NCBI RefSeq assembly: GCF_025673445.1
Contig: NZ_JAOVQN010000004.1
Coordinates: 186,001 to 250,000 of the forward strand
Source of the DNA: Ruegeria_B marisflavi
Lineage (GTDB): Bacteria; Pseudomonadota; Alphaproteobacteria; Rhodobacterales; Rhodobacteraceae
Direction of reading: 5' to 3'
Length of the DNA stretch: 64,000 bases
Shown here: positions 51,007-58,898 of the stretch, piece after piece
Layout: every line of letters starts with the position of its first letter
Numbering within the stretch: the stretch's first letter is position 1
Program-made: the position numbers and the translations under genes
Notes under the pieces: generated by a model
The model's input: the letters and a program-made list of their open reading frames with translations, nothing else
What the model was told of the DNA's origin: nothing
Databases searched by the model: none

Positions 51007-51675
51007 TCAGCGGTTCTTGGGGACGATGACGATCTCGACCCGGCGGTTCTGGGCCTTGCCTTCGGCCGTCAGGTTCGAGGCGATCGGATTGTTTTCGCCC
51101 ATGCCGATGGTCGAGATCCGGTCATAGGTCACCCCGCCCGATTGCAGGATGTCGGCCACCGCGTTGGCGCGGCGTTCGGACAGGCCCTGGTTATAGGCGG
51201 CATCGCCGTCGCTGTCGGTATGGCCGATGACCTGCACGTTCGACTTGGGATAACGCACGAGATGGGCCGCGACCTTGCGCAGGTCGGATTGCAGCGCCGG
51301 TCGCACGGTATAGCTGTCGGTGTCGAAGGTGATGTCGTTCGGGACACTCACGATCAGACGGTCGCCGGTATTGGTGATGGTGATCCCGTCATTGGCCAGT
51401 TCCTGACGCAGTTCGGCCGCTTGTTGGTCGAGCTGCTTGCCGATCAGCCCGCCGCCGGCGGCGCCGATGGCCGCACCGGCCAGCGCGCCCAGCCCGGGAT
51501 TGGAATCGTTGGCGATCGCGCCGACACCGGCGCCCAGGATGGCGCCCGCGATGGCGCCGGTCTTGGTGTTCTTGTTCGGGTCGGCATTGGTGCTGAGCGA
51601 GGCCGGATCGGTACAGGCGCCCAGCGTCAGAACGGCCACCAGCCCGGCCGCAAGGAAATGTTTGTTCGAAGTCAT
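51007..51675 (-). CDS. OmpA-family lipoprotein with glycine-zipper segment
   Basis: A 222-residue outer-membrane lipoprotein. The lipobox is LTLGAC (about residues 16-21). A Gly/Ala-rich zipper region (GAIAGAILGAGVGAIA, then GALAGAAIGAAGGGLIG) spans about 40-82, and the C-terminal OmpA domain has IGHTDSDGDAAYNQGLSERRA and NRRVEI. It would bind peptidoglycan. The start is ATG 51675 (MTSNKHFL). Confidence 0.9.
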   Translation of the reverse strand: MTSNKHFLAAGLVAVLTLGACTDPASLSTNADPNKNTKTGAIAGAILGAGVGAIANDSNPGLGALAGAAIGAAGGGLIGKQLDQQAAELRQELANDGITITNTGDRLIVSVPNDITFDTDSYTVRPALQSDLRKVAAHLVRYPKSNVQVIGHTDSDGDAAYNQGLSERRANAVADILQSGGVTYDRISTIGMGENNPIASNLTAEGKAQNRRVEIVIVPKNR

Positions 51676-51803
51676 GGATTCACCTTCTGCTCCTGCGCTC
51701 ACTTAACGCGGCACTTGTTGCTTTGTTCCAGTATATCACCGCCCGAGCTGGTGCGAACAAGCGACAAAGCGGTGAAATAGGCGATTCCCCGCCCATCCGG
51801 CGA

Positions 51804-52496
51804 TCAATTCGGGGTGGCGGCCTCGTCCCAGCGGCTTTGATCCTGCCAGAGCTGGCGCAGGGCCGCTGCCTGCGGGGCAAAGCTGTCGGACAGCAGGTCG
51901 CAGGCCCAGATCCGGTCGGTGCGGAAATGGCGAAAGCCCTGCCGCAATTCGCACCAGGCCGCCAGCATGGTGCAGTCGAGGTGATAGATCAGCCCGACCG
52001 GGCGCAACACGCGCAACGTCTGGACCCCATTCACGCTGCGATATTCGACGCTGAGCTTGCGCGCCTCGCGCACGGCCTGACGCAACAATGCGATGGGGGT
52101 GCAGCCCTGCCCGGGATCGTCGGCGGGCGCGCCCCAGGGCGCCACCCGCAGCCAGTCGGCCGGATCGTGCAGCGCGTCGATCTTGGCGCAGACCCGTTCT
52201 GCGGCCTGTTGCAGGGCGCTGTCGCCGGTGCGCACGAGCATCGAGAGGCCGACGCGCAGTGCCTCGATCTCTTCCTGATCGAAGTTGAGCGGCGGCAGGT
52301 CATAGCCGCCGCGCATGACGTAACCCAGGCCCGCCGCGCCCTCGATCGGGGTGCGCATGGCCTGAAGCGCGGCGATATCGCGATAGACGGTGCGGGCCGA
52401 GACTTCGAGCCGCGCGGCGAGATCCTCGGCGGTGATGGGCGCTGTTGCCGCGCGCAGGATCTGGATGATTTCGAACAGTCGGGTGGAGCGGCGCAT
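51804..52496 (-). CDS. YafY-type HTH and WYL-domain transcriptional regulator
   Basis: A 230-residue regulator. The winged helix is at about 1-60 (ITAEDLAARLEVSARTVYRDIAAL) and the WYL-type ligand domain covers about 135-200, although the WYL triplet itself is less clear here (VEYRSVNGV). It is divergent from a 54-residue gene. A perfect 12-bp inverted repeat lies between them. Confidence 0.87.
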   Translation of the reverse strand: MRRSTRLFEIIQILRAATAPITAEDLAARLEVSARTVYRDIAALQAMRTPIEGAAGLGYVMRGGYDLPPLNFDQEEIEALRVGLSMLVRTGDSALQQAAERVCAKIDALHDPADWLRVAPWGAPADDPGQGCTPIALLRQAVREARKLSVEYRSVNGVQTLRVLRPVGLIYHLDCTMLAAWCELRQGFRHFRTDRIWACDLLSDSFAPQAAALRQLWQDQSRWDEAATPN

Positions 52497-52512
52497 GGGA
52501 TCCTCGGGCGTA

Positions 52513-52557
52513 CTGCTGACACCCTAGCACATGCCCCTGACAACGGGGTGTCAGCAG
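52513..52557. promoter_or_regulatory. Long inverted repeat between the WYL regulator and the small gene
   Basis: CTGCTGACACCC (52513-52524) and GGGTGTCAGCAG (52546-52557) are perfect 12-bp inverted arms. Their centres are 33 bp apart, about three helical turns. The site is 16 bp before the regulator start and 47 bp before the small gene, as expected for an operator shared by divergent genes. Confidence 0.65.
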
Positions 52558-52604
52558 GATTGGGGTCTGATGGCCGTCGCATCGACAGCCGAAGGAGACC
52601 GAAC

Positions 52605-52769
52605 ATGCCAAGCCGCGACCACCATGTGTTAATGGCCCGCAAGCTGGAGCGCTGGAGCGTGCCCCAAACCCTGCGCAACTGGGAAATCGAGAGAGAGCTT
52701 GCCGCCCGCCGCGCGGCGCGGCCAAGGCGGCTGCATCTGCTGCGCTGGATGGCGGCGCGCTGGGGCTAG
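52605..52769 (+). CDS. Small basic protein of unknown function (54 residues)
   Basis: A 54-residue gene starting MPSRDHHVLMARKLERW. Evidence for a real gene: a strong ribosome-binding site (GAAGGAGACC) placed 4 bp before the ATG, and an operator-like inverted repeat upstream shared with the WYL regulator. The C-terminal half is Arg-rich (ELAARRAARPRRLHLLRW) and could bind nucleic acid or membrane. The stop overlaps the convergent Ada-like gene by 4 bp. Family unknown. Confidence 0.65.
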   Translation: MPSRDHHVLMARKLERWSVPQTLRNWEIERELAARRAARPRRLHLLRWMAARWG

Positions 52770-53617
52770 GCCTCGCTGCGGGCCGCTTCCCAGGCCAGCA
52801 TGGCGCGTTTCACCGGCAGGCCCCAGTGATAGCCGCCCAGGCCGCCCGATTTGCGCAGGGCGCGGTGGCAGGGGATCAGCCAGCTGACCGGGTTGCGCCC
52901 CACCGCCGTGCCCACGGCGCGTACCGCGCGCGGCTGGCCGATGGACTGGGCCAACTCGCCATAGGTGGTGACCTGGCCCGAGGGGATGCGCAAGAGCGCC
53001 TCCCAGACCTTGATCTGCAAGGGTGCGCCGATCAGGTAGAGCGGCACCGGCTCCAGCCGGTCGCTGGCGGCGCCAAAGGCGCTGAGCGCCCAGGGGCGCA
53101 GGCGCATCGGGTCCTCGACGAACGTGGCCTGTGGCCAGCGCGACAGCAGATCCTGCATCGTGGCCTCGGCGCCCGCCTCGGCGGCAAATCCGATGCCGCA
53201 GATGCCGCGCTCGGTCCCCATCACCAGTGCGGGGCCAAAGGGGCTTTCGAACCAGCCCCAGTAGATCGTCAGATCCGCGCCCTTGCGGGCATAATCGCCG
53301 GGGCTCATTGCCTCCCACCGGACGAAGAGGTCGTGCAGGCGCCCGGTGCCCGAGAGACCGACATTCTGGGCTGCTTCAAGCAGGGTGAACCGTTCCTCCA
53401 GCAGCGCCTTGGCATGGCCTAGCGTCAGGTATTGCTGGTATTTCTTGGGCGAGACCCCGACCCAGCGCGAAAAGATCCGTTGGAAATGGGCGGGGCTCAT
53501 GTTCATCCGGGCTGCAAGGTCGTCCAGCGACATGGTCTCGCCGCCTGCATCGATCAGCTCGATCGCGCGGCGGATGACGCCATAGTGATAGCCCTCTTCC
53601 GTAGTTTGAACGTTCAT
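52766..53617 (-). CDS. AraC-type domain fused to O6-methylguanine-DNA methyltransferase
   Basis: A 283-residue protein. An AraC-type helix-turn-helix domain (about 10-112) is followed by the methyltransferase with the acceptor Cys250 in IPCHRAL. It repairs O6-alkylguanine by transferring the alkyl group to itself. The N-terminal zinc/Cys domain of full Ada, which senses methyl phosphotriesters, is missing, so activation would need another signal. The MarR gene is divergent. Confidence 0.9.
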   Translation of the reverse strand: MNVQTTEEGYHYGVIRRAIELIDAGGETMSLDDLAARMNMSPAHFQRIFSRWVGVSPKKYQQYLTLGHAKALLEERFTLLEAAQNVGLSGTGRLHDLFVRWEAMSPGDYARKGADLTIYWGWFESPFGPALVMGTERGICGIGFAAEAGAEATMQDLLSRWPQATFVEDPMRLRPWALSAFGAASDRLEPVPLYLIGAPLQIKVWEALLRIPSGQVTTYGELAQSIGQPRAVRAVGTAVGRNPVSWLIPCHRALRKSGGLGGYHWGLPVKRAMLAWEAARSEA

Positions 53618-53691
53618 GTCGCACCTCTTTGTCTGATCTGAACGTAGCGCGCAGCGCCCGTCGCCGCGACCCGGAACCTGTGCAAATATTT

Positions 53692-53706
53692 GTCAACTAA
53701 GTTGAC
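53692..53706. promoter_or_regulatory. Palindrome upstream of a marR gene
   Basis: GTCAACTAAGTTGAC is a perfect dyad of 7-bp arms around one central base, 31 bp upstream of the marR start. It resembles MarR-family sites and is probably autoregulatory. Confidence 0.6.
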
Positions 53707-53737
53707 GAATCGTGCCGTTCGGTCCAATACTGCGGGC

Positions 53738-54187
53738 ATGACACATGAACCCGATCAGCTTTATCAGGCGGTACAGGCCACGCGGCCCCTCTTGCGCAAT
53801 ATCACGGCGGCGGTGGAGCGCGGGAGTTTGCGCGAGGGTGTAACCGTCGGGCAGCGCGCGATCCTTGAAGGCTTGTCGCTGACCCCCGGCGCCACGGCGC
53901 CGCAACTGGGCGCCGCGTTGCAGATGAAGCGGCAGTATATCTCGCGCATCCTGCAAGAGGTGCAACGCGCCGGGCTGATCGAGCGGCGGGCCAATCCCGA
54001 GCATGCGCGGTCGCACCGCTATTGGCTGACCCCGAAGGGCGAGGCCATCATCACCGCGATCCGGGCGGATGAAATGGAGAAGCTGGCGCTTTTCTCCGAG
54101 GGGTTCTCGGCCGCCGAACTTGCCGCCTATCACAAGGTGCAGCTTGCCCTGACCCGGTTCTTTGCAGATATGGCCAAGGAGGTCTGA
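53738..54187 (+). CDS. MarR-family transcriptional regulator
   Basis: A 149-residue winged-helix protein (about 35-105, ATAPQLGAALQMKRQYISRILQEVQRAGL). I use ATG 53738; an earlier start would span the operator. The downstream hydrolase starts 1 bp after its stop, so they are cotranscribed and it may regulate that gene. Confidence 0.88.
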   Translation: MTHEPDQLYQAVQATRPLLRNITAAVERGSLREGVTVGQRAILEGLSLTPGATAPQLGAALQMKRQYISRILQEVQRAGLIERRANPEHARSHRYWLTPKGEAIITAIRADEMEKLALFSEGFSAAELAAYHKVQLALTRFFADMAKEV

Positions 54188-54188
54188 T

Positions 54189-54833
54189 ATGTCCGTTCTC
54201 TGGATTATCGCGGCTGGGCTGGTGGTTGCGGTTCTCTATGTCCTGCTGGAGATCAGCAGGATCGGCACTCCAACCAAAGGTCCGCAGATAGACCGGGCCG
54301 CGCGCCCCGGAATCGCGCTGGTGGTGATCGACATGCAGAGCGATTTCACCTCGCTGCCGGTGTGGGAGGCTGAGCAGCTGGACACCAAGATGGAGAACAT
54401 CAGAACGGCGGCGGATGCGGCACGACGGGTCGGAATGCCGGTGATCGCGGTTCGGCAGGTGTACAAGGCCGGGCTGGCGAAACTGCTGAACGGCTGGTTC
54501 AATCAGGGGCGCGGCAATGCCGGGTCGGCGGGCATCGGGCTGGACCCGCGCCTGGGCCTGATGCCCGATATCGAGGTCGAGAAATCCATGGGCGATGCCT
54601 TTTCCGAACCCTCCTTTGCGCGATACCTGGAGGAAAACCGGATCGGCACCCTGATCCTGACCGGCCTGGATGGCTGTCACTGTGTCAAGAACACTGCATT
54701 TGGCGCGCTGAACCGGGGCTATGCGGTGCGGATCGATCCCAAGGCAGTATTGGCGGCCAATGATGCCGAATGGTCAAAGGTACAGCAGAACCTGACGGCA
54801 GCCGGGGCGGAAATGAGCGCGACAGTGGCATAG
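54189..54833 (+). CDS. Isochorismatase-like cysteine hydrolase with N-terminal membrane helix
   Basis: A 214-residue protein. Residues 2-20 form a hydrophobic helix, unusual for this family. The hydrolase core has the catalytic Asp in VVIDMQSDF, Lys in VEKSMGDAF and Cys in GLDGCHCVKNTA (two Cys are close together). The substrate is unknown; the family includes isochorismatases, nicotinamidases and carbamoyl hydrolases. It follows a MarR gene. Confidence 0.83.
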   Translation: MSVLWIIAAGLVVAVLYVLLEISRIGTPTKGPQIDRAARPGIALVVIDMQSDFTSLPVWEAEQLDTKMENIRTAADAARRVGMPVIAVRQVYKAGLAKLLNGWFNQGRGNAGSAGIGLDPRLGLMPDIEVEKSMGDAFSEPSFARYLEENRIGTLILTGLDGCHCVKNTAFGALNRGYAVRIDPKAVLAANDAEWSKVQQNLTAAGAEMSATVA

Positions 54834-54884
54834 GCGCTGCCTTTTCAATTGCGGGGGATTGTCTGTCAGGGCATTAAGGCCCGG

Positions 54885-55529
54885 ATGGCAAAGCAACTCG
54901 ATTATCACACGATCCGCGAGATCTTTACCCGGTTCCAGGCCGCCGACCCCGAACCCAAGGGCGAGCTGGAGCACGTGAACGCCTATACCTTGGTGGTGGC
55001 GGTCGCGCTGAGCGCGCAGGCCACAGATGCGGGGGTGAACAAAGCCACCCGCGACCTGTTCAAGATCGCTGACACGCCGGAAAAGATGCTGGCGCTGGGC
55101 GAAGAGGGTGTAACCGAGCATATCAAGACCATTGGCCTGTTCCGGCAAAAGGCCAAGAACGTGATCAAGCTGAGCCGCATCCTGGTCGAGCAGTATGGCG
55201 GCGAGGTGCCCAATTCGCGCGCCGCGCTGCAATCGCTGCCCGGCGTCGGACGCAAGACCGCCAATGTGGTGCTGAACATGTGGTGGCGCATCCCGGCGCA
55301 GGCGGTGGACACCCATATCTTTCGCGTCGGCAACCGTACCGGCATCTGCCCGGGCAAGGATGTGGACGCGGTCGAACGCGCCATCGAGGACAATATCCCG
55401 GCCGATTTCCAGCAGCACGCGCATCACTGGCTGATCCTGCACGGCCGTTACCATTGCAAAGCCAGAAAGCCGATGTGCGGCACCTGCCTCATTCGCGATC
55501 TGTGCCAATTCGAGGATAAGACCCTATGA
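54885..55529 (+). CDS. nth: Endonuclease III
   Basis: A 214-residue base-excision repair enzyme that removes oxidised pyrimidines and cuts the abasic site. The helix-hairpin-helix LPGVGRKTANVV has catalytic Lys124, Asp142 is in VDTHIFR, and the [4Fe-4S] loop is Cys191-x6-Cys198-x2-Cys201-x5-Cys207. The start is ATG 54885. It overlaps the kinase gene by 4 bp. Confidence 0.95.
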   Translation: MAKQLDYHTIREIFTRFQAADPEPKGELEHVNAYTLVVAVALSAQATDAGVNKATRDLFKIADTPEKMLALGEEGVTEHIKTIGLFRQKAKNVIKLSRILVEQYGGEVPNSRAALQSLPGVGRKTANVVLNMWWRIPAQAVDTHIFRVGNRTGICPGKDVDAVERAIEDNIPADFQQHAHHWLILHGRYHCKARKPMCGTCLIRDLCQFEDKTL

Positions 55530-56512
55530 AGACCTACGATGTCGTTGGCATCGGCAATGCCGTTGTCGATGTGATCTCGCAAGCCGATGACAGCTTTCTC
55601 GACCTGATGGGAATCGAGAAAGGTATCATGCAGTTGATCGAGCAGGAGCGCGGCGAGGTGCTGTATGCCTCGATGAAGGAGCGGGTGCAGACGCCGGGCG
55701 GCTCGGTTGCCAACACCATCGCGGGCGCGGGCGCGCTGGGTCTGGATACGGCATTTATCGGGCGGGTGCGCGACGATGCGCTGGGCCATTTCTATGCCGA
55801 TGCGATGAACGAGGGCGGTATCGACTTCGTCAACCCGCCGGTGGCAGGGGACCTGGCGACCTCACGCTCGATGATCTTTGTCTCGCCCGATGGCGAGCGG
55901 TCGATGAACACCTATCTGGGTATCTCGACCACGCTGAGTTCGGCGGACGTGCCGCAAGCGGTGACAGGCAATGCGAAACTGATGTTCCTCGAAGGCTATC
56001 TGTTCGACCATGACGCCGGGAAATCGGCCTTTCGCGAGGCGGCGCGGGCGACCCGCGCGGCGGGCGGCAAGGCGGGGATCGCGATTTCCGATCCGTTCTG
56101 CGTCGACCGGCACCGGGCCGATTTCCTGTCGCTTATCCAGCACGATCTGGATTTCGTGATCGGCAACGAGGCCGAAATTCAGTCGCTGTTCGAGACCGAC
56201 CATCTGGACGATGCGCTGATGCTGACCTCGGGCATCTGCCCGCTGGTGGTCTGCACGCGCTCGGGCGACGGGGTGACGGTGATGGACGGCACGGTCCGCA
56301 TCGACGTGCCGGTGGAAAAGGTGGTGCCGGTGGATGCCACCGGCGCGGGCGACCAGTTCGCCGCGGGCTTTCTGTTTGGCATGGCCACGGGCCGCGATTA
56401 CGAGACCTGCGCCCGGATCGGCAATATCTGCGCCCGCGAGGTGATCAGCCATATCGGCCCGCGCCCCGAGACGAACATGGTCGAGCTGCTGAAGGAAAAC
56501 GGGCTGCTCTGA
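55526..56512 (+). CDS. PfkB-family kinase, adenosine-kinase-like
   Basis: A 328-residue sugar/nucleoside kinase. Signature 1 reads TPGGSVANTIAGAGALG and signature 2 DATGAGDQFAAGFLFG, with the catalytic Asp in GAGDQ. Overall sequence resembles the alphaproteobacterial group annotated as adenosine kinase; fructokinase or ribokinase activity cannot be excluded. The start overlaps the nth stop (ATGA). A tandem-hairpin element follows the stop. Confidence 0.87.
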   Translation: MKTYDVVGIGNAVVDVISQADDSFLDLMGIEKGIMQLIEQERGEVLYASMKERVQTPGGSVANTIAGAGALGLDTAFIGRVRDDALGHFYADAMNEGGIDFVNPPVAGDLATSRSMIFVSPDGERSMNTYLGISTTLSSADVPQAVTGNAKLMFLEGYLFDHDAGKSAFREAARATRAAGGKAGIAISDPFCVDRHRADFLSLIQHDLDFVIGNEAEIQSLFETDHLDDALMLTSGICPLVVCTRSGDGVTVMDGTVRIDVPVEKVVPVDATGAGDQFAAGFLFGMATGRDYETCARIGNICAREVISHIGPRPETNMVELLKENGLL

Positions 56513-56525
56513 TCCCGGGGTGGGG

Positions 56526-56591
56526 AGGGGCGCTGCCCCTCTTGCCCTGCGGGCAATTCACCCCGGAGTATTTTCGACCAGAAAGAAGCAG
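56526..56591 (+). repeat. Downstream repeat, copy B, with tandem hairpins
   Basis: After the kinase stop come two hairpins, AGGGGC-GCT-GCCCCT (56526-56540) and TTGCCC-TGC-GGGCAA (56542-56556), then GAGTATTTTCGACC and AGAAAGAAGCAG (56566-56591). The last 26 bp are identical to copy A except one base. The hairpins followed by GTATTTT look terminator-like. Confidence 0.75.
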
Positions 56592-56692
56592 GGGTTGGGT
56601 GCTGCCACTTTTATCGGTGCCCCTGTTTTCCGGGTGGGCTGTCGGCGGTCAAATTCTTGCCGGATTGCGGGGCTATTCCGAACTGATGCGCA

Positions 56693-57403
56693 ATGAGTCG
56701 GGTAGACGGTATGAGGGCAAAAGTGGCGGTGTTCGCGGATGGCGACAATATCGGGGCCGCGCGGGCGCAGGAGGTGCTGGGCACGGCCCGGCAACAGGGG
56801 AATGTCGACTATGCCCGGGTCTATCTGGATGTTCAGCGCCCGAGCGCCTGGGCCGATCAGGCGGATTGGCGGTTGGTTCACGCGGGGCGGGGCAAGAACG
56901 CGGGGGATCTGTTGCTGAGCCTCGATGCGATGGAGCTTGCCTTGACCGGGGGCTTTGACTGTTTCGTCATTGCCAGTTCGGATGGGGATTTCGCCCATCT
57001 GGCGCGGCGGTTGCGAGAGATCGGCAAAAGGGCCATCGGTATTGGTGAAGCCAAGGCGCCGGATGGGTTCCGGTCGGCCTGTAGCCTGTTTGTCGAATTG
57101 GAGGCGAAATCTGCGGCGGTGCCAGTCAGTGTGCAGCCTGAGCGGTGCTCGGAGCTGGATCGGCAGATCAGGTCGGTGATCGCAAAGCACAGCAAGAACG
57201 GGCAGGGTGTGGCGCTGACCCGGTTGGCATCGCTGATGCATCAGCAGTTTGGCTCGCGCATCAGCCAACGTCCGGAACGCACCTGGCGCGGCTATCTTTC
57301 GGCGCGGCCCGATCTGTACGATCTGGATACCAAGGGTACCGACGCAATGGTCCGGTTTATTCAGGCCGGGTTTGCCGGAAGCGAGCTGGGCGACCTGGCC
57401 TAA
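56693..57403 (+). CDS. NYN-domain protein with LOTUS/OST-HTH domain
   Basis: A 236-residue protein. The N-terminal NYN (PIN-like, LabA/DUF88) nuclease-like domain has AVFADGDNIG and ASSDGDFAHLARRL, giving the acidic cluster expected for metal-dependent RNase activity. Residues about 160-220 match the LOTUS/OST-HTH fold, an RNA-binding domain. A start at 56711 (MRAKVAVF) is as likely as 56693. The combination suggests an RNA-processing role. It overlaps the convergent marR by 4 bp. Confidence 0.82.
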   Translation: MSRVDGMRAKVAVFADGDNIGAARAQEVLGTARQQGNVDYARVYLDVQRPSAWADQADWRLVHAGRGKNAGDLLLSLDAMELALTGGFDCFVIASSDGDFAHLARRLREIGKRAIGIGEAKAPDGFRSACSLFVELEAKSAAVPVSVQPERCSELDRQIRSVIAKHSKNGQGVALTRLASLMHQQFGSRISQRPERTWRGYLSARPDLYDLDTKGTDAMVRFIQAGFAGSELGDLA

Positions 57404-57906
57404 GTTTCGGCGCGCGCGTTTGCGATTTCGGCGCAGTGCAGGGCCTTGGCCAGCAGGGTGGACAACGTCGTCTGTTCCTCAGACGTCAGCCCCTGCAAGA
57501 GCTGCGCCTGCGTCGCCACATGGGCGGCCATCATCTCGTTGATCAGGGTCAGCCCCCTGGGCGTGAGCGCGATGATCACGCTGCGGCTGTCTTCGGGGTT
57601 CTTGCGGCGTTCGACCAACCCGTCCTGTTCCAGCCGGTCGATCCGGTTGGTCATGGTGCCCGAGGCGACCATGGTCGTATCGAGCAGTGCGCCGGGTGAC
57701 AGCGCATAGGGCGGGCCCGAGCGCAGGAGCGTGGCCAGCACGTCGAACTTGGCCGGATTCAGCCCGTATCGGGCAAAGGTTCTCTGCATCCCCTGGGTAC
57801 AGGCCATTGACAGCCGCGCAACCCGTCCAATCACCGCCATGGCCCGGGTGTCGAGATCGGGGCGCTCGGCCGCCCATTGCCGGGTGATAAGGTCTACATG
57901 ATCCAT
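57400..57906 (-). CDS. MarR-family transcriptional regulator
   Basis: A 168-residue winged-helix regulator (about 55-120, including LSPGALLDTTMVASGTMTNRIDRL). It is divergent from an EamA exporter, with two perfect palindromes in the 83-bp gap. It probably represses both genes; the ligand is unknown. Cys36 is near the N-terminal dimer helix. Confidence 0.9.
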   Translation of the reverse strand: MDHVDLITRQWAAERPDLDTRAMAVIGRVARLSMACTQGMQRTFARYGLNPAKFDVLATLLRSGPPYALSPGALLDTTMVASGTMTNRIDRLEQDGLVERRKNPEDSRSVIIALTPRGLTLINEMMAAHVATQAQLLQGLTSEEQTTLSTLLAKALHCAEIANARAET

Positions 57907-57926
57907 GATCCGGGTTATTTCGGCGA

Positions 57927-57973
57927 TTTATCTTGACGTCAAGATAAATAATGTTATCTCGACGTCGAGATAA
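57927..57973. promoter_or_regulatory. Two perfect MarR palindromes
   Basis: A 22-bp perfect palindrome at 57927-57948 with core TATCTTGACGTCAAGATA and a 20-bp one at 57954-57973, TTATCTCGACGTCGAGATAA. Their centres are 26 bp apart. The second ends 5 bp before a possible ATG of the transporter and the first is 20 bp before the marR start. Confidence 0.8.
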
Positions 57974-57989
57974 TTGGATGAGGCCCCCC

Positions 57990-58898
57990 ATGTCACGGAC
58001 AACGGATATCGCCCTGACCGCAATCGCCCCGGCCATCTGGGGCAGTTCCTATATCGTCACGACCCAGTTCCTGCCCGCGCATTCGCCTTTTGTGGTGGCG
58101 CTGCTGCGGGCGCTGCCGGCCGGGTTGCTTTTGATGCTGCTGGTGCGTCAGCTGCCGCCGCGCGGCTGGCTCGGGCGGTTGCTGATCCTGGGGGCGCTCA
58201 ACTTTGCGGTGTTCTGGTCGCTGCTCTTTGTCGCCGCCTATCGCCTGCCGGGCGGGGTGGCAGCGACGGTGGGCGCGGTGCAGCCGCTGATCGTCGTGTT
58301 CCTGTCAGCGGTGGCGCTGGGTACGCAGATACGGATGGGAGCGGTGCTGTCAGCCTTGGCGGGGATTGCCGGCGTGGCGCTGTTGCTGCTTGGTCCCGAG
58401 GCGCGGCTGGATATGGTAGGTGTGCTGGCCGGGCTGGGCGGCGCCTTGTCGATGGCGGTGGGCGTGGTGCTGACCCGCAAATGGCGGCCCGACGTGCCGC
58501 TGGTCACATTCACCGCCTGGCAGCTGACCGCCGGTGGTCTGCTGATGATGCCGGTGGCCTGGCTGGCTGCGCCTGACTGGCCCGGCCTGAGCCTGACCAA
58601 TCTGGCGGCACTTGCCTGGCTCAGCCTGATCGGCGGCGCGCTGACCTATATCCTGTGGTTTCGCGGTCTAGCCCGGATCGAACCGGCGGCGGTCTCGCTT
58701 TTGGGTATCCTCAGCCCGTTGACGGCGGTGATCCTGGGTTGGCTGGCGCTGGGCGAATCCCTGAGCCCGGTTCAGGGGTTGGGCGCGATCATCGTGCTGG
58801 GCGCGGTATGGATCGGGCAGCGCCCGGCGGGCGCGCCCCGGCGGCTGCGCTTTGCTCAGCCCAGATGCGGCGCAAAGGCCGCAACAACGCGCTCATAG
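57990..58898 (+). CDS. EamA/DMT-family transporter
   Basis: A 302-residue protein with ten predicted helices in two EamA repeats. I prefer ATG 57990, preceded by GAGG, to an ATG at 57978. Probable efflux of a small compound sensed by the divergent MarR regulator. The last 43 bp overlap the convergent rppH gene. Confidence 0.9.
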   Translation: MSRTTDIALTAIAPAIWGSSYIVTTQFLPAHSPFVVALLRALPAGLLLMLLVRQLPPRGWLGRLLILGALNFAVFWSLLFVAAYRLPGGVAATVGAVQPLIVVFLSAVALGTQIRMGAVLSALAGIAGVALLLLGPEARLDMVGVLAGLGGALSMAVGVVLTRKWRPDVPLVTFTAWQLTAGGLLMMPVAWLAAPDWPGLSLTNLAALAWLSLIGGALTYILWFRGLARIEPAAVSLLGILSPLTAVILGWLALGESLSPVQGLGAIIVLGAVWIGQRPAGAPRRLRFAQPRCGAKAATTRS

